NCBI RefSeq assembly: GCF_041365695.1
Contig: NZ_JBGFSJ010000007.1
Coordinates: forward strand, 62,001-126,000
From: Rhodosalinus sp041365695
GTDB lineage: Bacteria; Pseudomonadota; Alphaproteobacteria; Rhodobacterales; Rhodobacteraceae
DNA: 64,000 bases
Reading direction: 5' to 3'
Shown here: positions 23,487 to 32,879 of the stretch, in pieces
How positions within the stretch are numbered: the stretch's first letter is position 1
How the letters are laid out: each line of letters starts with the position of its first letter
Position numbers and translations under genes: made by a program
Notes under the pieces: generated by a model
What the model saw: only the letters and a program-made list of their open reading frames with translations
The model's database searches: none
Told to the model about the DNA's origin: nothing

Positions 23487-24173
23487 TCACTGCGCGATGG
23501 CGAACACCATCTCGACCTGAACGCGCAGTTCGAGTTCGCCAGCGGCCACCGGCATGGCCGCGTCCGAGGCCATGCGCGCCCCCTCCATCATCACCGGGCG
23601 CGGCGCGCCGCCGCGCTCGCCGATGCTCTGGACCGGGCCAAGGCCGACGCCAGCCGCCTCGGCCAGCTGCGCAGCGCGCGACATCGCGTCGCGCACGGCC
23701 GCCGCGCGCGCCTCGGCCATTGGCCCCGAAGGATCCGCCAGCGTGAAGCTCAGACCGCCGAACCGGTTGGCGCCATCGGCGAGAACCGCGTCGAGAATAC
23801 CGCCCAGCGCGTCGAGGTCGCGCAGCCGCACCGTCACCTGGTTGCGCGCCGCGTAGCCCGTGATCTCGCGCGGCGCATCGCGCTCCGGGTCCTTCCAGAC
23901 GGGGGTCAGCGACAGCTCGCTGGTCTGGACGTCGCGTGCCGCCACGCCCATCTCCTCGAGGCGCGACAGGATCGCGCCCGCCGCGCGCGAGGCGCGGTCC
24001 ATGGCGTCGCGGGCGGTCTCGGCGTGCTCCTCGACGCCCAGCGAGACGATCGCCGTGTCGGGGGCGGCGCTCGCCTCTCCGGTGCCGGTGACGGTGATCG
24101 TGGGCGCGGTCGTCTGCGCCAGGGCGGGGGCGGCGATGGCCAGCACGGCCGCCAGAACAAGTGCAAATCGCAT
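23487..24173 (-). CDS. SIMPL-domain (DUF541) periplasmic protein
   Basis: A clear signal peptide (MRFALVLAAVLAIAAPALA, cut before Gln) exports this 228-residue protein. The mature part shows the SIMPL pattern: ITVTGTGEASAAPDTAIVSL at the start, a long helical segment with Ala-rich repeats, ITGYAARNQVTVRLRDLD in the middle and a C-terminal strand LELRVQVEMVFAI. Members are linked to oxidative or envelope stress and bacterial pili-like assemblies, but the molecular role is uncertain. GAGGAGG lies before the ATG at 24173. It converges with metY, with 17 bp between stops. Confidence 0.88.
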   Translation of the reverse strand: MRFALVLAAVLAIAAPALAQTTAPTITVTGTGEASAAPDTAIVSLGVEEHAETARDAMDRASRAAGAILSRLEEMGVAARDVQTSELSLTPVWKDPERDAPREITGYAARNQVTVRLRDLDALGGILDAVLADGANRFGGLSFTLADPSGPMAEARAAAVRDAMSRAAQLAEAAGVGLGPVQSIGERGGAPRPVMMEGARMASDAAMPVAAGELELRVQVEMVFAIAQ

Positions 24174-24361
24174 GCGAAAGCCTCCTCCTGCCGCGAATTC
24201 CACGGCCACAGCGTCAGCGTCAGCGTCGCTCAACCCCCGGCTGCTGGCAAGCGCCGCGCGCGGCGCGCGCATCGCGCTCGGCGGCAAATCGCTAGCCGGG
24301 TCGCGGCGCGCGCATCGCGGGACTCCCATTGCCTGTCGCAAGAATGCTATGAGACTCAGCG

Positions 24362-27091
24362 ATGAAACCGGATTTTGCCCTGTCGCTGTCCTTTGACGGC
24401 ATCGGCCTCCATCTGCGCGGGGATGGGGGCTGGCTTCGCGTGGGGGACGTCACACTCGACGTGGACGATCTCGACGCCGAACTTGCGGACCTGCGGCGCG
24501 CCGCCCTCGGCCTCGCGCCGGGCGGCTTCACCACGATGCTCGTCATCCCCGAGTCGCAGATCCGCTACCTCGAGATCGAGACGGGCGCGGCGGACGACGA
24601 GACTCGCCAGGCGATGATCCGCCATGCGCTCGACGGCGCGACGCCCTACGCGGTCGAGGAGCTGACCTTCGACTGGACCGTGGACGGCTCCGTCACGCGG
24701 GTCGCGGCGGTCGCGCGCGAGACGCTGGAAGAGGCGGAAGCCTTCGCGCTCGAGCACCGGTTCAATCCCGTCAGCTTCGTCGCCACGCCGGAAAGCGGCG
24801 GTTTCGGACGCCAGGTGTTTTTCGGGGAAACCGCCGCGGCGCATCTTTTCCTGTCTGCGGGCACCTCGGTTGAGCCCGAAGACACCCGCCTCGAGGTGGT
24901 GGGCGCGGCCCCGCCACCCGCCGTTCCGGCCGAGCGGGCGGATGGCACGCCGTCCGGTGGCCCCGAGGACCGCGACGACAGCGCGGGGGAAGACGCGCCG
25001 GCGGCACCCGATGGCGAAGAGGCAGGGGCGTCCTCCGCGCCGGATGCCGGCGGCGCGACCGCCCCCGAAACGCCCGGCGCACAGCAGGATGCCGGGGCGC
25101 CCACGGACGCCGGTCCGACAGGCGGAATGTCCGGCGAGGCCGCGACACCGGAGGACGCCACGGCAGAAGACGAGGACGAGGCCGCCGACGAGGCGCCGCC
25201 CGCGCTCTTCTTCTCGATCCGGGCGCGCCGCAGCACCGCCACCTCCGAAGCGGCCGAGGCGACGCCGGTCCTGCCGTCCTTCCGCTCGGCGGACCCGGCG
25301 CGCCGCGACCCGCCCGAGGCGCCCGTCGCGCCGCCGCTGCGCGGCACCGGGTCCGAGCCGCCGCGCATCCCGCAGGCGCCCGCCCCGAGGCTCGCGACGC
25401 CCCCGGCGCCCGGCACCGGCCCAACGCCGCAGCACCGGGAGCCGCCCGCCCGACCGCCGGCGGCCGGCCCCGCCGCGCGCCGCGGCGCGGAGAAAGACAC
25501 GACCGGCACGCCATCCGCACCCCCGCCGATCCGGACGTCGGGCCCCGCGATCGCCGCGCCGCAACCGGCCGCGGGCCAGCCGCCGCGCAGCGCGCCGAGC
25601 CACGACGAAGCCGAACGCCTGACACTCTTCGGCGCGCGGGGCGACCAGAAGGTGGGGGGCAAGCCCCGCTATCTCGGCCTGATGCTGACGGCGGCGCTTC
25701 TGCTGTTTCTCGTGGGTGTCGCCGCCTGGGCCGCGGTCTTCGTCGACGAGGGTCTCGCGCGGTTCTTCCCCGACCGGTCGGAGAGGGCGGCGGCGCGTCT
25801 CGACGCGCCGGAAGAGCCCGCCGACCCAGCGCCGGAAGTCGCCGCCCCGGAGGCGGAAGCGGAGGACGCGTCCCCCGAACCCGCGCCGGAGCCGGAGCCC
25901 GAAGCGGTCGAGACGGCCGCACGCACCCCCGAGGCGCCCCCCGCGCAGACACCGCTGCCAGAGCCGGAACCGGCCCCGGAGGCCCGGCGCGCACTCACCC
26001 CCGCCGAGGCCGAGGCGCGCTACGCGGTGACCGGCATCTGGCAGATCGCGCCGGAGCGGCCCGATCTGCCCGAGCTGATCCCGATCGACGGGCTTGTCCT
26101 CGCCTCGATCGACGGCGCGGTCCCGCGGGCCGAGGCGCTTTCGCGCCCGCGCGCCGCGCCGGCGCGTGCCGACAGGACCCTGCCGCGGCAGCCCCCGGCG
26201 CCGCCGCCCGGGACGGTGTTCCAGCTTGACGAGGATGGCAACATCCGGCCCACGCCCGAAGGCTCCTATTCGCCGCTCGGCATAACGATCTACGAAGGCC
26301 CGCCGCCGGTGGTGCCGCCTAGGCGCGACACGGGGAACACCGCGCCGGAGGCCGCGCCCGACATCGGGCTGATCTTCGGCCCGCGCCTCGATGGCGTGGC
26401 CGAGGACGGTCCGCCGACGCGGCCGGGCGATCTATTCCGGACGGACGAGGCCGCGCCTGCCGAAGAGAGCCTGCTCGGGGACGAGGCGGGGCCGGAAAGC
26501 GCCCTGGCCGCCTTGCGCCCGCAGGCGCGCCCCGCGGCCGTGACGGCCGCGGCGCAGGCCCGGGCGGCCACGTTCGAAGACGCGCAGACCGCCGCCGAGG
26601 CCGCGCTGGCGGAGGCCCGGCGCGCCGCCGCAGACGCCGCCTCGGCGAGCGCCTCCGCCTCGACCGCCACGGCCGAACCCGCATCCGAGGCGCCCGATCT
26701 GTCCTCCGCGACGCGGCTTGCCGTCGTCGCGTCGATCGCGCCCGAGGCACGGCCGGGGAATTTCGGCCGGACCGTCGCCCGCGCCGAGCCGGAACCCACG
26801 CGCATCGCGGCCGCGGCGCCCCGCACCGTGACACCCGCCGCCCCGTCGAGCACCACGGTCGCGCGCGAGGCCACGCTCGACAACGCGATCAACCTGCGAC
26901 AGGTCAACCTGATCGGGGTTTACGGTCAGCCGTCGAACCGCCGCGCGCTGGTGCGCCTCTCGAACGGGCGCTACCTCAAGGTCGAGGTGGGCGACCGCCT
27001 CGACGGCGGGCAGGTCAACGCCATCGGCGACGCGGAACTCCGCTACACCAAGAACGGGCGGAACCACGTCCTGCGGATGCCGAGCGGCTGA
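24362..27091 (+). CDS. Large single-pass membrane protein: GspL/PilM-like N-terminus, PilP/GspC-like C-terminus
   Basis: The 909-residue protein is modular. Residues 1-150 resemble the cytoplasmic actin-like domain of type II secretion GspL or pilus PilM: MLVIPESQIRYLEIETG, RQAMIRHALDGATPYAVEEL and TRVAAVARETLEEAE. Residues 155-435 and about 465-840 are Pro/Ala/Glu-rich and probably disordered. One membrane helix lies near 439-461 (LMLTAALLLFLVGVAAWAAV). The C-terminal 65 residues (NLIGVYGQPSNRRALVRL, then KVEVGDRLDGGQVNAIGD) resemble the periplasmic PilP/GspC homology domain. Such long proteins are sometimes misannotated as translation factors because of composition. Function unknown; no secretion or pilus genes are nearby. 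Confidence 0.8.
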   Translation: MKPDFALSLSFDGIGLHLRGDGGWLRVGDVTLDVDDLDAELADLRRAALGLAPGGFTTMLVIPESQIRYLEIETGAADDETRQAMIRHALDGATPYAVEELTFDWTVDGSVTRVAAVARETLEEAEAFALEHRFNPVSFVATPESGGFGRQVFFGETAAAHLFLSAGTSVEPEDTRLEVVGAAPPPAVPAERADGTPSGGPEDRDDSAGEDAPAAPDGEEAGASSAPDAGGATAPETPGAQQDAGAPTDAGPTGGMSGEAATPEDATAEDEDEAADEAPPALFFSIRARRSTATSEAAEATPVLPSFRSADPARRDPPEAPVAPPLRGTGSEPPRIPQAPAPRLATPPAPGTGPTPQHREPPARPPAAGPAARRGAEKDTTGTPSAPPPIRTSGPAIAAPQPAAGQPPRSAPSHDEAERLTLFGARGDQKVGGKPRYLGLMLTAALLLFLVGVAAWAAVFVDEGLARFFPDRSERAAARLDAPEEPADPAPEVAAPEAEAEDASPEPAPEPEPEAVETAARTPEAPPAQTPLPEPEPAPEARRALTPAEAEARYAVTGIWQIAPERPDLPELIPIDGLVLASIDGAVPRAEALSRPRAAPARADRTLPRQPPAPPPGTVFQLDEDGNIRPTPEGSYSPLGITIYEGPPPVVPPRRDTGNTAPEAAPDIGLIFGPRLDGVAEDGPPTRPGDLFRTDEAAPAEESLLGDEAGPESALAALRPQARPAAVTAAAQARAATFEDAQTAAEAALAEARRAAADAASASASASTATAEPASEAPDLSSATRLAVVASIAPEARPGNFGRTVARAEPEPTRIAAAAPRTVTPAAPSSTTVAREATLDNAINLRQVNLIGVYGQPSNRRALVRLSNGRYLKVEVGDRLDGGQVNAIGDAELRYTKNGRNHVLRMPSG

Positions 27092-27103
27092 CTGGGCGCC
27101 CCG

Positions 27104-28459
27104 TCAGGGCGCGTGGCGCGGCCGGTGGGGGGCGTAGATCTCCACGATCCGGGCGACCGCAGCCTCGGTCGACATCTCCTCGCTCTCGCCGGTGCGGCGC
27201 GACGTCAGTTCGACCTTTCCCTGCGCGATCCCGCGCGGCCCCACGGTGATCCGCCACGGCAGGCCGATCAGGTCCTGCGTCGCGAACTTGGCGCCCGCGC
27301 GCTCCTCGGTGTCGTCGTAGAGCGGCTCCAGCCCCTCGGCCGCGAGCGCCTCGTAGATGTGCCCGCAGGCGGCATCGGTCGCCCCGTCGCCCGGGCGAAG
27401 GTTGACCAGCCCCACCGGGAAAGGCGTCACGCCCTCGGGCCAGATGATCCCCGCCTCGTCGTGGCTCGCCTCGATGATCGCGCCCACGAGCCGCGACACC
27501 CCGATGCCATGGCTGCCCATGTGCACGGGCACGCGGTTGCCGTCGTGGTCGGTGACGACAGCGCCCATCGGTTCCGAGTACTTGGTCCCGAAATAGAAGA
27601 TCTGGCCGACCTCGATGCCGCGGCCCTTCCGGCGGCGCGCCTCCGGCACCTCGGCGAAGACCGCGGCGTCATGCGTCTCGTCGGTGCGGGCGTAGAGGGC
27701 TGTGAATTCATCGACCACGGCCTTGCAGTCGGCCGGGCTGTCGTAGTCGGTCGATCGCTCGCCCATGCGAATGTCGGTCACGGCACTGTCGTAGAAGACC
27801 TCGGATTCGCCGGTGTCGGCGAGCACCAGGAACTCGTGCGTGTCGTCGCCGCCGATGGGGCCCGAATCGGCCCGCATCGGGATCGCCTGAAGCCCCATCC
27901 GCTCGTAGGTGCGCAGGTAGCTGACGAAATGGCGGTTGTAGGCGTGGATCGCGTCTTCCCGGCTGAGGTCGAAGGTGTAGCCGTCCTTCATGTAGAACTC
28001 CCGCCCCCGCATCACCCCGAAACGCGGGCGGATCTCGTCGCGGAACTTCCACTGGATGTGGTAGAGCGTGAGCGGCAGGTCGCGATAGCTGGCGACGTGG
28101 GCGCGGAAGATGTCGGTGATCAGTTCCTCGTTCGTGGGGCCGTAGAGCATGTCGCGCCCGTGGCGGTCCCGGATGCGCAGCATCTCCTCGCCGTAATCGT
28201 CGTAGCGCCCGCTCTCGCGCCACAGGTCGGCCGCTTGCAGGGTCGGCATCAGCATCGGGATATGCCCGGCGCGGACCTGTTCCTCGTGCACGATGCGCTC
28301 GATGTTGCGCAGCACGCGAAAGCCCAGCGGAAGCCAGGAATAGATGCCGGCGGAGGCCTGCTTGATCATGCCCGCCCGCAGCATCAGGCGGTGGCTCGCG
28401 ATCTGCGCCTCGGAGGGCGTTTCCTTCAGGACAGGCAGGAAATAGCGGGACAGGCGCAT
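27104..28459 (-). CDS. proS: Prolyl-tRNA synthetase, short alphaproteobacterial form
   Basis: This class II aminoacyl-tRNA synthetase charges tRNA-Pro. At 451 residues it is the short type without the inserted editing domain. Motif 1 lies in GFRVLRNIERIVHEEQVRAGH, motif 2 in QWKFRDEIRPRFGVMRGREF and motif 3 in GSHGIGVSRLVGAIIE. The anticodon-binding domain occupies the last 95 residues (PFPVGLVNLRPGD onward). Lacking the editing domain, the cell may rely on a separate deacylase. It converges with the preceding gene (12 bp between stops), and 399 bp separate it from the divergent transporter. Confidence 0.97.
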   Translation of the reverse strand: MRLSRYFLPVLKETPSEAQIASHRLMLRAGMIKQASAGIYSWLPLGFRVLRNIERIVHEEQVRAGHIPMLMPTLQAADLWRESGRYDDYGEEMLRIRDRHGRDMLYGPTNEELITDIFRAHVASYRDLPLTLYHIQWKFRDEIRPRFGVMRGREFYMKDGYTFDLSREDAIHAYNRHFVSYLRTYERMGLQAIPMRADSGPIGGDDTHEFLVLADTGESEVFYDSAVTDIRMGERSTDYDSPADCKAVVDEFTALYARTDETHDAAVFAEVPEARRRKGRGIEVGQIFYFGTKYSEPMGAVVTDHDGNRVPVHMGSHGIGVSRLVGAIIEASHDEAGIIWPEGVTPFPVGLVNLRPGDGATDAACGHIYEALAAEGLEPLYDDTEERAGAKFATQDLIGLPWRITVGPRGIAQGKVELTSRRTGESEEMSTEAAVARIVEIYAPHRPRHAP

Positions 28460-28653
28460 CGGACCCTCTCTGGCATGACAGTCCCGCGCGGTTTAGAAGA
28501 GGTTGCGTCCGGGCACAAGGAAGCGCCGAGGGCGGGCCCGGGCAGCGCGCTGGCCCGCGCCCTGCCCCGGCCACAGGACACCCCCCGCCGGCGCGCCCGG
28601 ACGGCAGGCGCGGCCGGCGGCACTCGTACGAGAACGACAGGTAACCCCGGCGA

Positions 28654-28762
28654 CCGACGCCGCCGTCGGCCGCCCACTCGCTAAGCTCCAAACGATGGAG
28701 TGGTTGAACCGTGCACGCTCGACCGCTTTCCGGCAATTCCGGAAAACCTGACCTTTCGTCAG
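28654..28762 (+). other. Hairpin-rich leader between proS and the AI-2E-family gene
   Basis: The 399-bp gap 28460-28858 has no gene. Within it are four short perfect hairpins: CCGACG/CGTCGG (28654-28669), CTCCA/TGGAG (28686-28700), TTTCCGG/CCGGAAA (28727-28745) and CTGAC/GTCAG (28748-28762). The last three each have a five-base loop. This may be a structured 5' leader or small RNA; chance is possible in such GC-rich DNA. Confidence 0.3.
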
Positions 28763-28858
28763 ATCCCGCCCGATTGCCGCCGCGGCGCGGCGCCACGCCA
28801 ACGCGGGGTTGAAACGCAGGCCGGATACGGTGAAATACCCCCAAAGCAAGGAGAAGCC

Positions 28859-29926
28859 ATGGCCCTGCCCGTCCGCCAGCAGCTGAAATACTGGGGCATC
28901 GCCGCGGCGCTCTTCCTCGTGGTGCTCTGGTACCTGGGCGACGTGCTTCTGCCTTTCGTACTCGGCGGCGCCATCGCCTATTTCCTCGATCCCGTGGCCG
29001 ACCGGCTTCAGCGCGCGGGATGTTCCCGGGCCCTGGCCACGGCGATCATCGCGGTCGGCGCTGTGCTCGTCTTCGTTGTCATGGCGCTTCTCGTCATTCC
29101 CACGCTGGTGCAGCAGACGGTCGAGCTGGTGAACGTCGTGCCGCAACTGCTGAGCCAGCTGCGCGATTTCCTGCTCGCGCGCTTCCCCGAGATCGTCGAG
29201 CCCGACAGCACGATCCGCCGCTCGCTCGACCAGATCGCCGAGGCCGTGCAGTCGCGCGGGCTGGAGATGCTGAACCGGGCGTTGTCCTCGGTCAGCTCGC
29301 TCCTCAACGTCGTCCTTCTCTTCGTGATCGTGCCGGTCGTGGCCGTCTATCTTCTGCTCGACTGGGACAGGATGATCGCGCAGATCGACAGGCTTCTGCC
29401 GCGCGACCACGCGCCGGTGATCCGCCGTCTCGCCAGCGAGATCGACCGGACGCTTTCGGGGTTCCTGCGCGGCATGGGCACCGTCTGCCTTCTTCTGGGA
29501 ACCTATTACGCCGTGGCGCTGATGGCCGTCGGGCTTCAGTTCGGGCTCGTGGTCGGCTTCATCGCGGGGCTTCTGACCTTCATTCCCTATGTGGGCGCCA
29601 TCGTCGGCGGCATGATGGCGATCGGCCTCGCGCTGTTCCAGTTCTGGGGCGACTGGCTCTGGATCGCGCTGGTGGCGGTGATCTTCCAGTTCGGCCAGCT
29701 GATGGAGGGCAACGTCATCACCCCGCGCCTCGTCGGCAACTCGGTGGGTCTGCACCCGGTCTGGCTCTTGCTGGCGCTGACCGTGTTCGGATCGCTGTTC
29801 GGTTTCGTCGGCATGCTCGTCGCGGTTCCCGTGGCCGCTGCGATCGGGGTCGTGGCGCGGTTCGCCGTCGGGCAATACCTCGACAGCCGCCTATATCGCG
29901 GTCTCGACAGCATGGACGACGAGTGA
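28859..29926 (+). CDS. AI-2E family (PerM/YhhT-type) transporter
   Basis: This 355-residue polytopic protein has about eight membrane helices. The N-terminal pair reads IAAALFLVVLWYLGDVLLPF, and the family block GFIAGLLTFIPYVGAIVGG lies near residue 230. GNVITPRLVGNSVGLHP, also conserved, lies near 285. The family includes the TqsA exporter of autoinducer-2 and Na+/H+ antiporter-like members; the substrate here is unknown. AAGGAG lies six bases before the ATG at 28859; the upstream in-frame extension is not homologous. Its TGA is five bases before the hdaA ATG, so the two are probably one operon with ppk1 and ppx. Confidence 0.9.
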   Translation: MALPVRQQLKYWGIAAALFLVVLWYLGDVLLPFVLGGAIAYFLDPVADRLQRAGCSRALATAIIAVGAVLVFVVMALLVIPTLVQQTVELVNVVPQLLSQLRDFLLARFPEIVEPDSTIRRSLDQIAEAVQSRGLEMLNRALSSVSSLLNVVLLFVIVPVVAVYLLLDWDRMIAQIDRLLPRDHAPVIRRLASEIDRTLSGFLRGMGTVCLLLGTYYAVALMAVGLQFGLVVGFIAGLLTFIPYVGAIVGGMMAIGLALFQFWGDWLWIALVAVIFQFGQLMEGNVITPRLVGNSVGLHPVWLLLALTVFGSLFGFVGMLVAVPVAAAIGVVARFAVGQYLDSRLYRGLDSMDDE

Positions 29927-29931
29927 CGCGA

Positions 29932-30600
29932 ATGCCGCGCCAGCTCAGCTTCGATCTGCCGGCGCGGCCGGCACTCGGGCGGGACGATTTCTTCGTCTCG
30001 CCCGCGAACGCCGAGGCGCTCGCCACCGTCGAGGGGTGGCGGGACTGGCCCGGCGGCAAGCTCGTGCTCGTCGGCCCGAAGGGCGCGGGGAAAACCCACC
30101 TCGCCCATGTCTGGGCCGCGCTGTCGGGGGCGCGGATCGTCGCCGCGGCGGAGCTGGCGGCGGCCGACATCCCCGCGCTGGCCGCCCACCCCGTGGCGGT
30201 GGAGGATGCGGACCGCATCGCGCAAGACGGCGCGGCCGAGGCCGCGCTTTTCCACCTGCACAACCTCGCACTCGCCGAGCGGCGGGCGCTTCTGGTCACC
30301 GGGCGCGACGCGCCGGGGCGCTGGGGCCTCGGTCTGCCCGATCTGGAAAGCCGGCTTCAGGCCGCGGGCATCGTCCGCCTCGCCGCGCCCGACGACGCGC
30401 TGCTTTCGGCGCTGCTGGCGAAGCTCTTCGCCGATCGCCAGCTCAGCCCGAGCCCGGACACCATCACCTACCTCACCCGGCGGATCGACCGCTCCTTCGC
30501 CGCCGCCGCCCGGATCGTGGCGAAGCTTGACCGCGCCGCGCTGGCGGGCAAGCGTCCGGTCACGCGCGCGCTTGCCGCCGAGGTGCTCGATGAAACATGA
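29932..30600 (+). CDS. hdaA: Hda-type AAA+ regulator of DnaA
   Basis: Hda stimulates hydrolysis of DnaA-bound ATP in a complex with the DNA polymerase clamp, preventing re-initiation. The 222-residue protein begins MPRQLSFDLPARPALGRDDF, where QLSFDL is the clamp-binding motif. Walker A is GPKGAGKT at 48-55 and VEDADRI is a Walker B-like block. It aligns with DnaA domain III but lacks the DnaA C-terminal DNA-binding helix-turn-helix. The ATG at 29932 keeps QLSFDL at the extreme N-terminus; a GTG nine bases earlier overlaps the previous stop and is the alternative. Confidence 0.88.
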   Translation: MPRQLSFDLPARPALGRDDFFVSPANAEALATVEGWRDWPGGKLVLVGPKGAGKTHLAHVWAALSGARIVAAAELAAADIPALAAHPVAVEDADRIAQDGAAEAALFHLHNLALAERRALLVTGRDAPGRWGLGLPDLESRLQAAGIVRLAAPDDALLSALLAKLFADRQLSPSPDTITYLTRRIDRSFAAAARIVAKLDRAALAGKRPVTRALAAEVLDET

Positions 30601-30654
30601 CGCCAGCCCGCCCAGTGTCATCGCGACGACACGAGAGCGGAGCAAGGAGAGACC

Positions 30655-32829
30655 ATGACCACCGCGGATTTCCTCAATTCGGACCTGCCCGAGCCCGAGC
30701 CGCTGCCCGATGACGATCTGTCGGGGCCGCGGCGGTTCTTCAACCGCGAGCTGTCCTGGCTCGGCTTCAACTGGCGCGTGCTCGAAGAGGCGGAGAACCT
30801 GCGCGTGCCGTTGCTGGAGCGGCTTCGCTTCCTGTCAATCTCGGCCACGAACCTCGACGAGTTCTATACCGTGCGCGTGGCCGGCCTGCGCGAACTGGCA
30901 AAGGCCGGCAACACGACGCCGGCCGCCGACGGGCTTACCCCGGCCCAGCAACTCGTGCTGATCGACGAGAACGCGCGGAGCCTCATGGAGCGCCAGCAAT
31001 CGGTCTACGCCGCGCTCCGCGCGGAGATGGAGAAGGAAGGCATCGTCATCGAGACGGCCGCGACGCTCTCGGAGGCCGACCGCGACCATCTGGGGACCGT
31101 GTTCCTCGACCGCGTCTTCCCGGTGCTCTCTCCGCTCGCGATCGACCCGGCGCATCCGTTCCCGTTCATTCCCAACACGGGCTTCAGCCTCGCGTTGCAG
31201 CTCGAGCGTAGCCGGGACGGGCGCGCGCTTCAGGCGCTCTTGCCGATCCCCCACCAGATCGACCGCTTCGCACCGCTGCCCTCGCCCGACGGCAACCACC
31301 GGGTTCTGCCGCTCGAGGAATTGCTGATGCTGCACCTCGACAGCCTGTTTCCCGGCTACCGGCCGACCGGCCATTGCACCTTCCGCGTCCTGCGCGACAG
31401 CGATCTCGAGCTCGAGGAAGAGGCCGAGGACCTCGTGCGCGAGTTCGAGGTCGCGCTGAAGCGCCGGCGGCGCGGCGAGGTGGTGCGCATGACGATCTCT
31501 TCGGGTGCTCCGGAAGAACTGCGCGAGATGATCATGCGCGAACTCGAGGTGATCCCCGACGAGGTGATCGAGATCGACGGCATGATCGGCGTCGCCGACC
31601 TGAAGGAGCTCGTGCTCGACGCGCGGCCCGACCTGCTCTGGCCGTCCTTCACGCCGCGCGTGCCCGAGCGGGTGCAGGACCACGAGGGCGACATGTTCGC
31701 GGCAATCCGCCAGAAGGACATGCTGCTCCATCACCCCTACGAGACCTTCGACATGGTGGTGCGCTTCCTGCAACAGGCGGCGCGCGACCCGGACGTCGTC
31801 GCGATCAAGCAGACGCTCTACCGCACCTCGCGCGACAGCCCGATCGTCGAGGCGCTTTGCGAGGCGGCGGAGGACGGCAAGTCGGTCACCGCGCTCGTCG
31901 AGCTGAAGGCACGCTTCGACGAGGCGGCGAACATCCGTCAGTCGCGAAGGCTGGAGCGCGCGGGCGCCCATGTCGTCTACGGCTTCATCGACTGGAAGAC
32001 CCACGCCAAGATCAGCACCGTGGTGCGGCGCGAGGGCGAGCGGCTGGTCACCTACACCCATTACGGCACCGGCAATTACCACCCGATCACCGCCAAGATC
32101 TACACCGACCTCAGCTTCTTCACCTGCGATCCCGCGCTGGGGCGGGACGCCACGCGCGTCTTCAACTACCTGTCGGGCTACGCCATGCCCGAAACGCTGG
32201 AGAACCTCGCGATCTCCCCGCACTCGCTGAAACCGCGGATGCTCGAGATGATCGAGAGGGAGGCCGCCTTCGCGCGCGAAGGAAAGCCCGCGCGGATCTG
32301 GCTGAAGATGAACTCGCTGATCGAGCCCGACATGATCGACGCGCTTTACGCCGCAAGCCGGGCCGGCGTCCGCGTCGACGGGGTGGTGCGCGGCATCTGC
32401 GGGCTGCGCCCGGGCATCGCGGGGCTGTCGGAGAACATCCGCATCAAGTCCATCGTCGGCCGCTTTCTCGAACACTCGCGCATCGTCTGCTTCGGCAACG
32501 GTCACGGGCTGCCCTCGAGCGAGGCCAGGGTCTACATCTCCTCGGCCGACTGGATGGGGCGCAACCTCAACCGCCGGGTGGAAACCCTGGTGGAGATCGA
32601 GAACGCGACCGTGAAGGCCCAGATCGTGGATCAGATCATGGCCGCGAATTTCGCCGACACGGCGCAGTCCTGGGTGATGCGGCCCGACGGCAGCTTTCAC
32701 CGCGAGCCGGTGCCTGAGGGCGCGTTCGCGTTCAATTGCCACCGCTTCTTCATGGAAAACCCCTCGCTTTCGGGCCGCGGGTCGGCGGGCGCGCATGACG
32801 TTCCGCAACTGACCCATACCAGCGATTGA
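30655..32829 (+). CDS. ppk1: Polyphosphate kinase 1
   Basis: PPK1 reversibly makes polyphosphate from ATP and is membrane associated. The 724-residue protein has the N-terminal RFFNRELSWLGFNWRVLEEA, a middle domain and two phospholipase-D-like catalytic domains. The autophosphorylated His is His450 in DWKTHAKIS and the second catalytic His is His607 in FLEHSRI. Their spacing of 157 equals that of E. coli His435/His592. FISSADWM-like YISSADWMGRNLNRR ends the core. AAGGAGA precedes the ATG. It is followed at 50 bp by ppx, the matching exopolyphosphatase. Confidence 0.97.
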   Translation: MTTADFLNSDLPEPEPLPDDDLSGPRRFFNRELSWLGFNWRVLEEAENLRVPLLERLRFLSISATNLDEFYTVRVAGLRELAKAGNTTPAADGLTPAQQLVLIDENARSLMERQQSVYAALRAEMEKEGIVIETAATLSEADRDHLGTVFLDRVFPVLSPLAIDPAHPFPFIPNTGFSLALQLERSRDGRALQALLPIPHQIDRFAPLPSPDGNHRVLPLEELLMLHLDSLFPGYRPTGHCTFRVLRDSDLELEEEAEDLVREFEVALKRRRRGEVVRMTISSGAPEELREMIMRELEVIPDEVIEIDGMIGVADLKELVLDARPDLLWPSFTPRVPERVQDHEGDMFAAIRQKDMLLHHPYETFDMVVRFLQQAARDPDVVAIKQTLYRTSRDSPIVEALCEAAEDGKSVTALVELKARFDEAANIRQSRRLERAGAHVVYGFIDWKTHAKISTVVRREGERLVTYTHYGTGNYHPITAKIYTDLSFFTCDPALGRDATRVFNYLSGYAMPETLENLAISPHSLKPRMLEMIEREAAFAREGKPARIWLKMNSLIEPDMIDALYAASRAGVRVDGVVRGICGLRPGIAGLSENIRIKSIVGRFLEHSRIVCFGNGHGLPSSEARVYISSADWMGRNLNRRVETLVEIENATVKAQIVDQIMAANFADTAQSWVMRPDGSFHREPVPEGAFAFNCHRFFMENPSLSGRGSAGAHDVPQLTHTSD

Positions 32830-32879
32830 CCTTGCCGACGCGAGACCACATTCTTCCGCGTGAACCGCTTGGGGGCGAG

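Noticed and set aside
24646..26907. Several long minus-strand frames opposite the 909-residue membrane protein
   Set aside because: Low-complexity Arg/Pro/Ser frames caused by the Pro/Ala/Glu-rich linkers on the coding strand.
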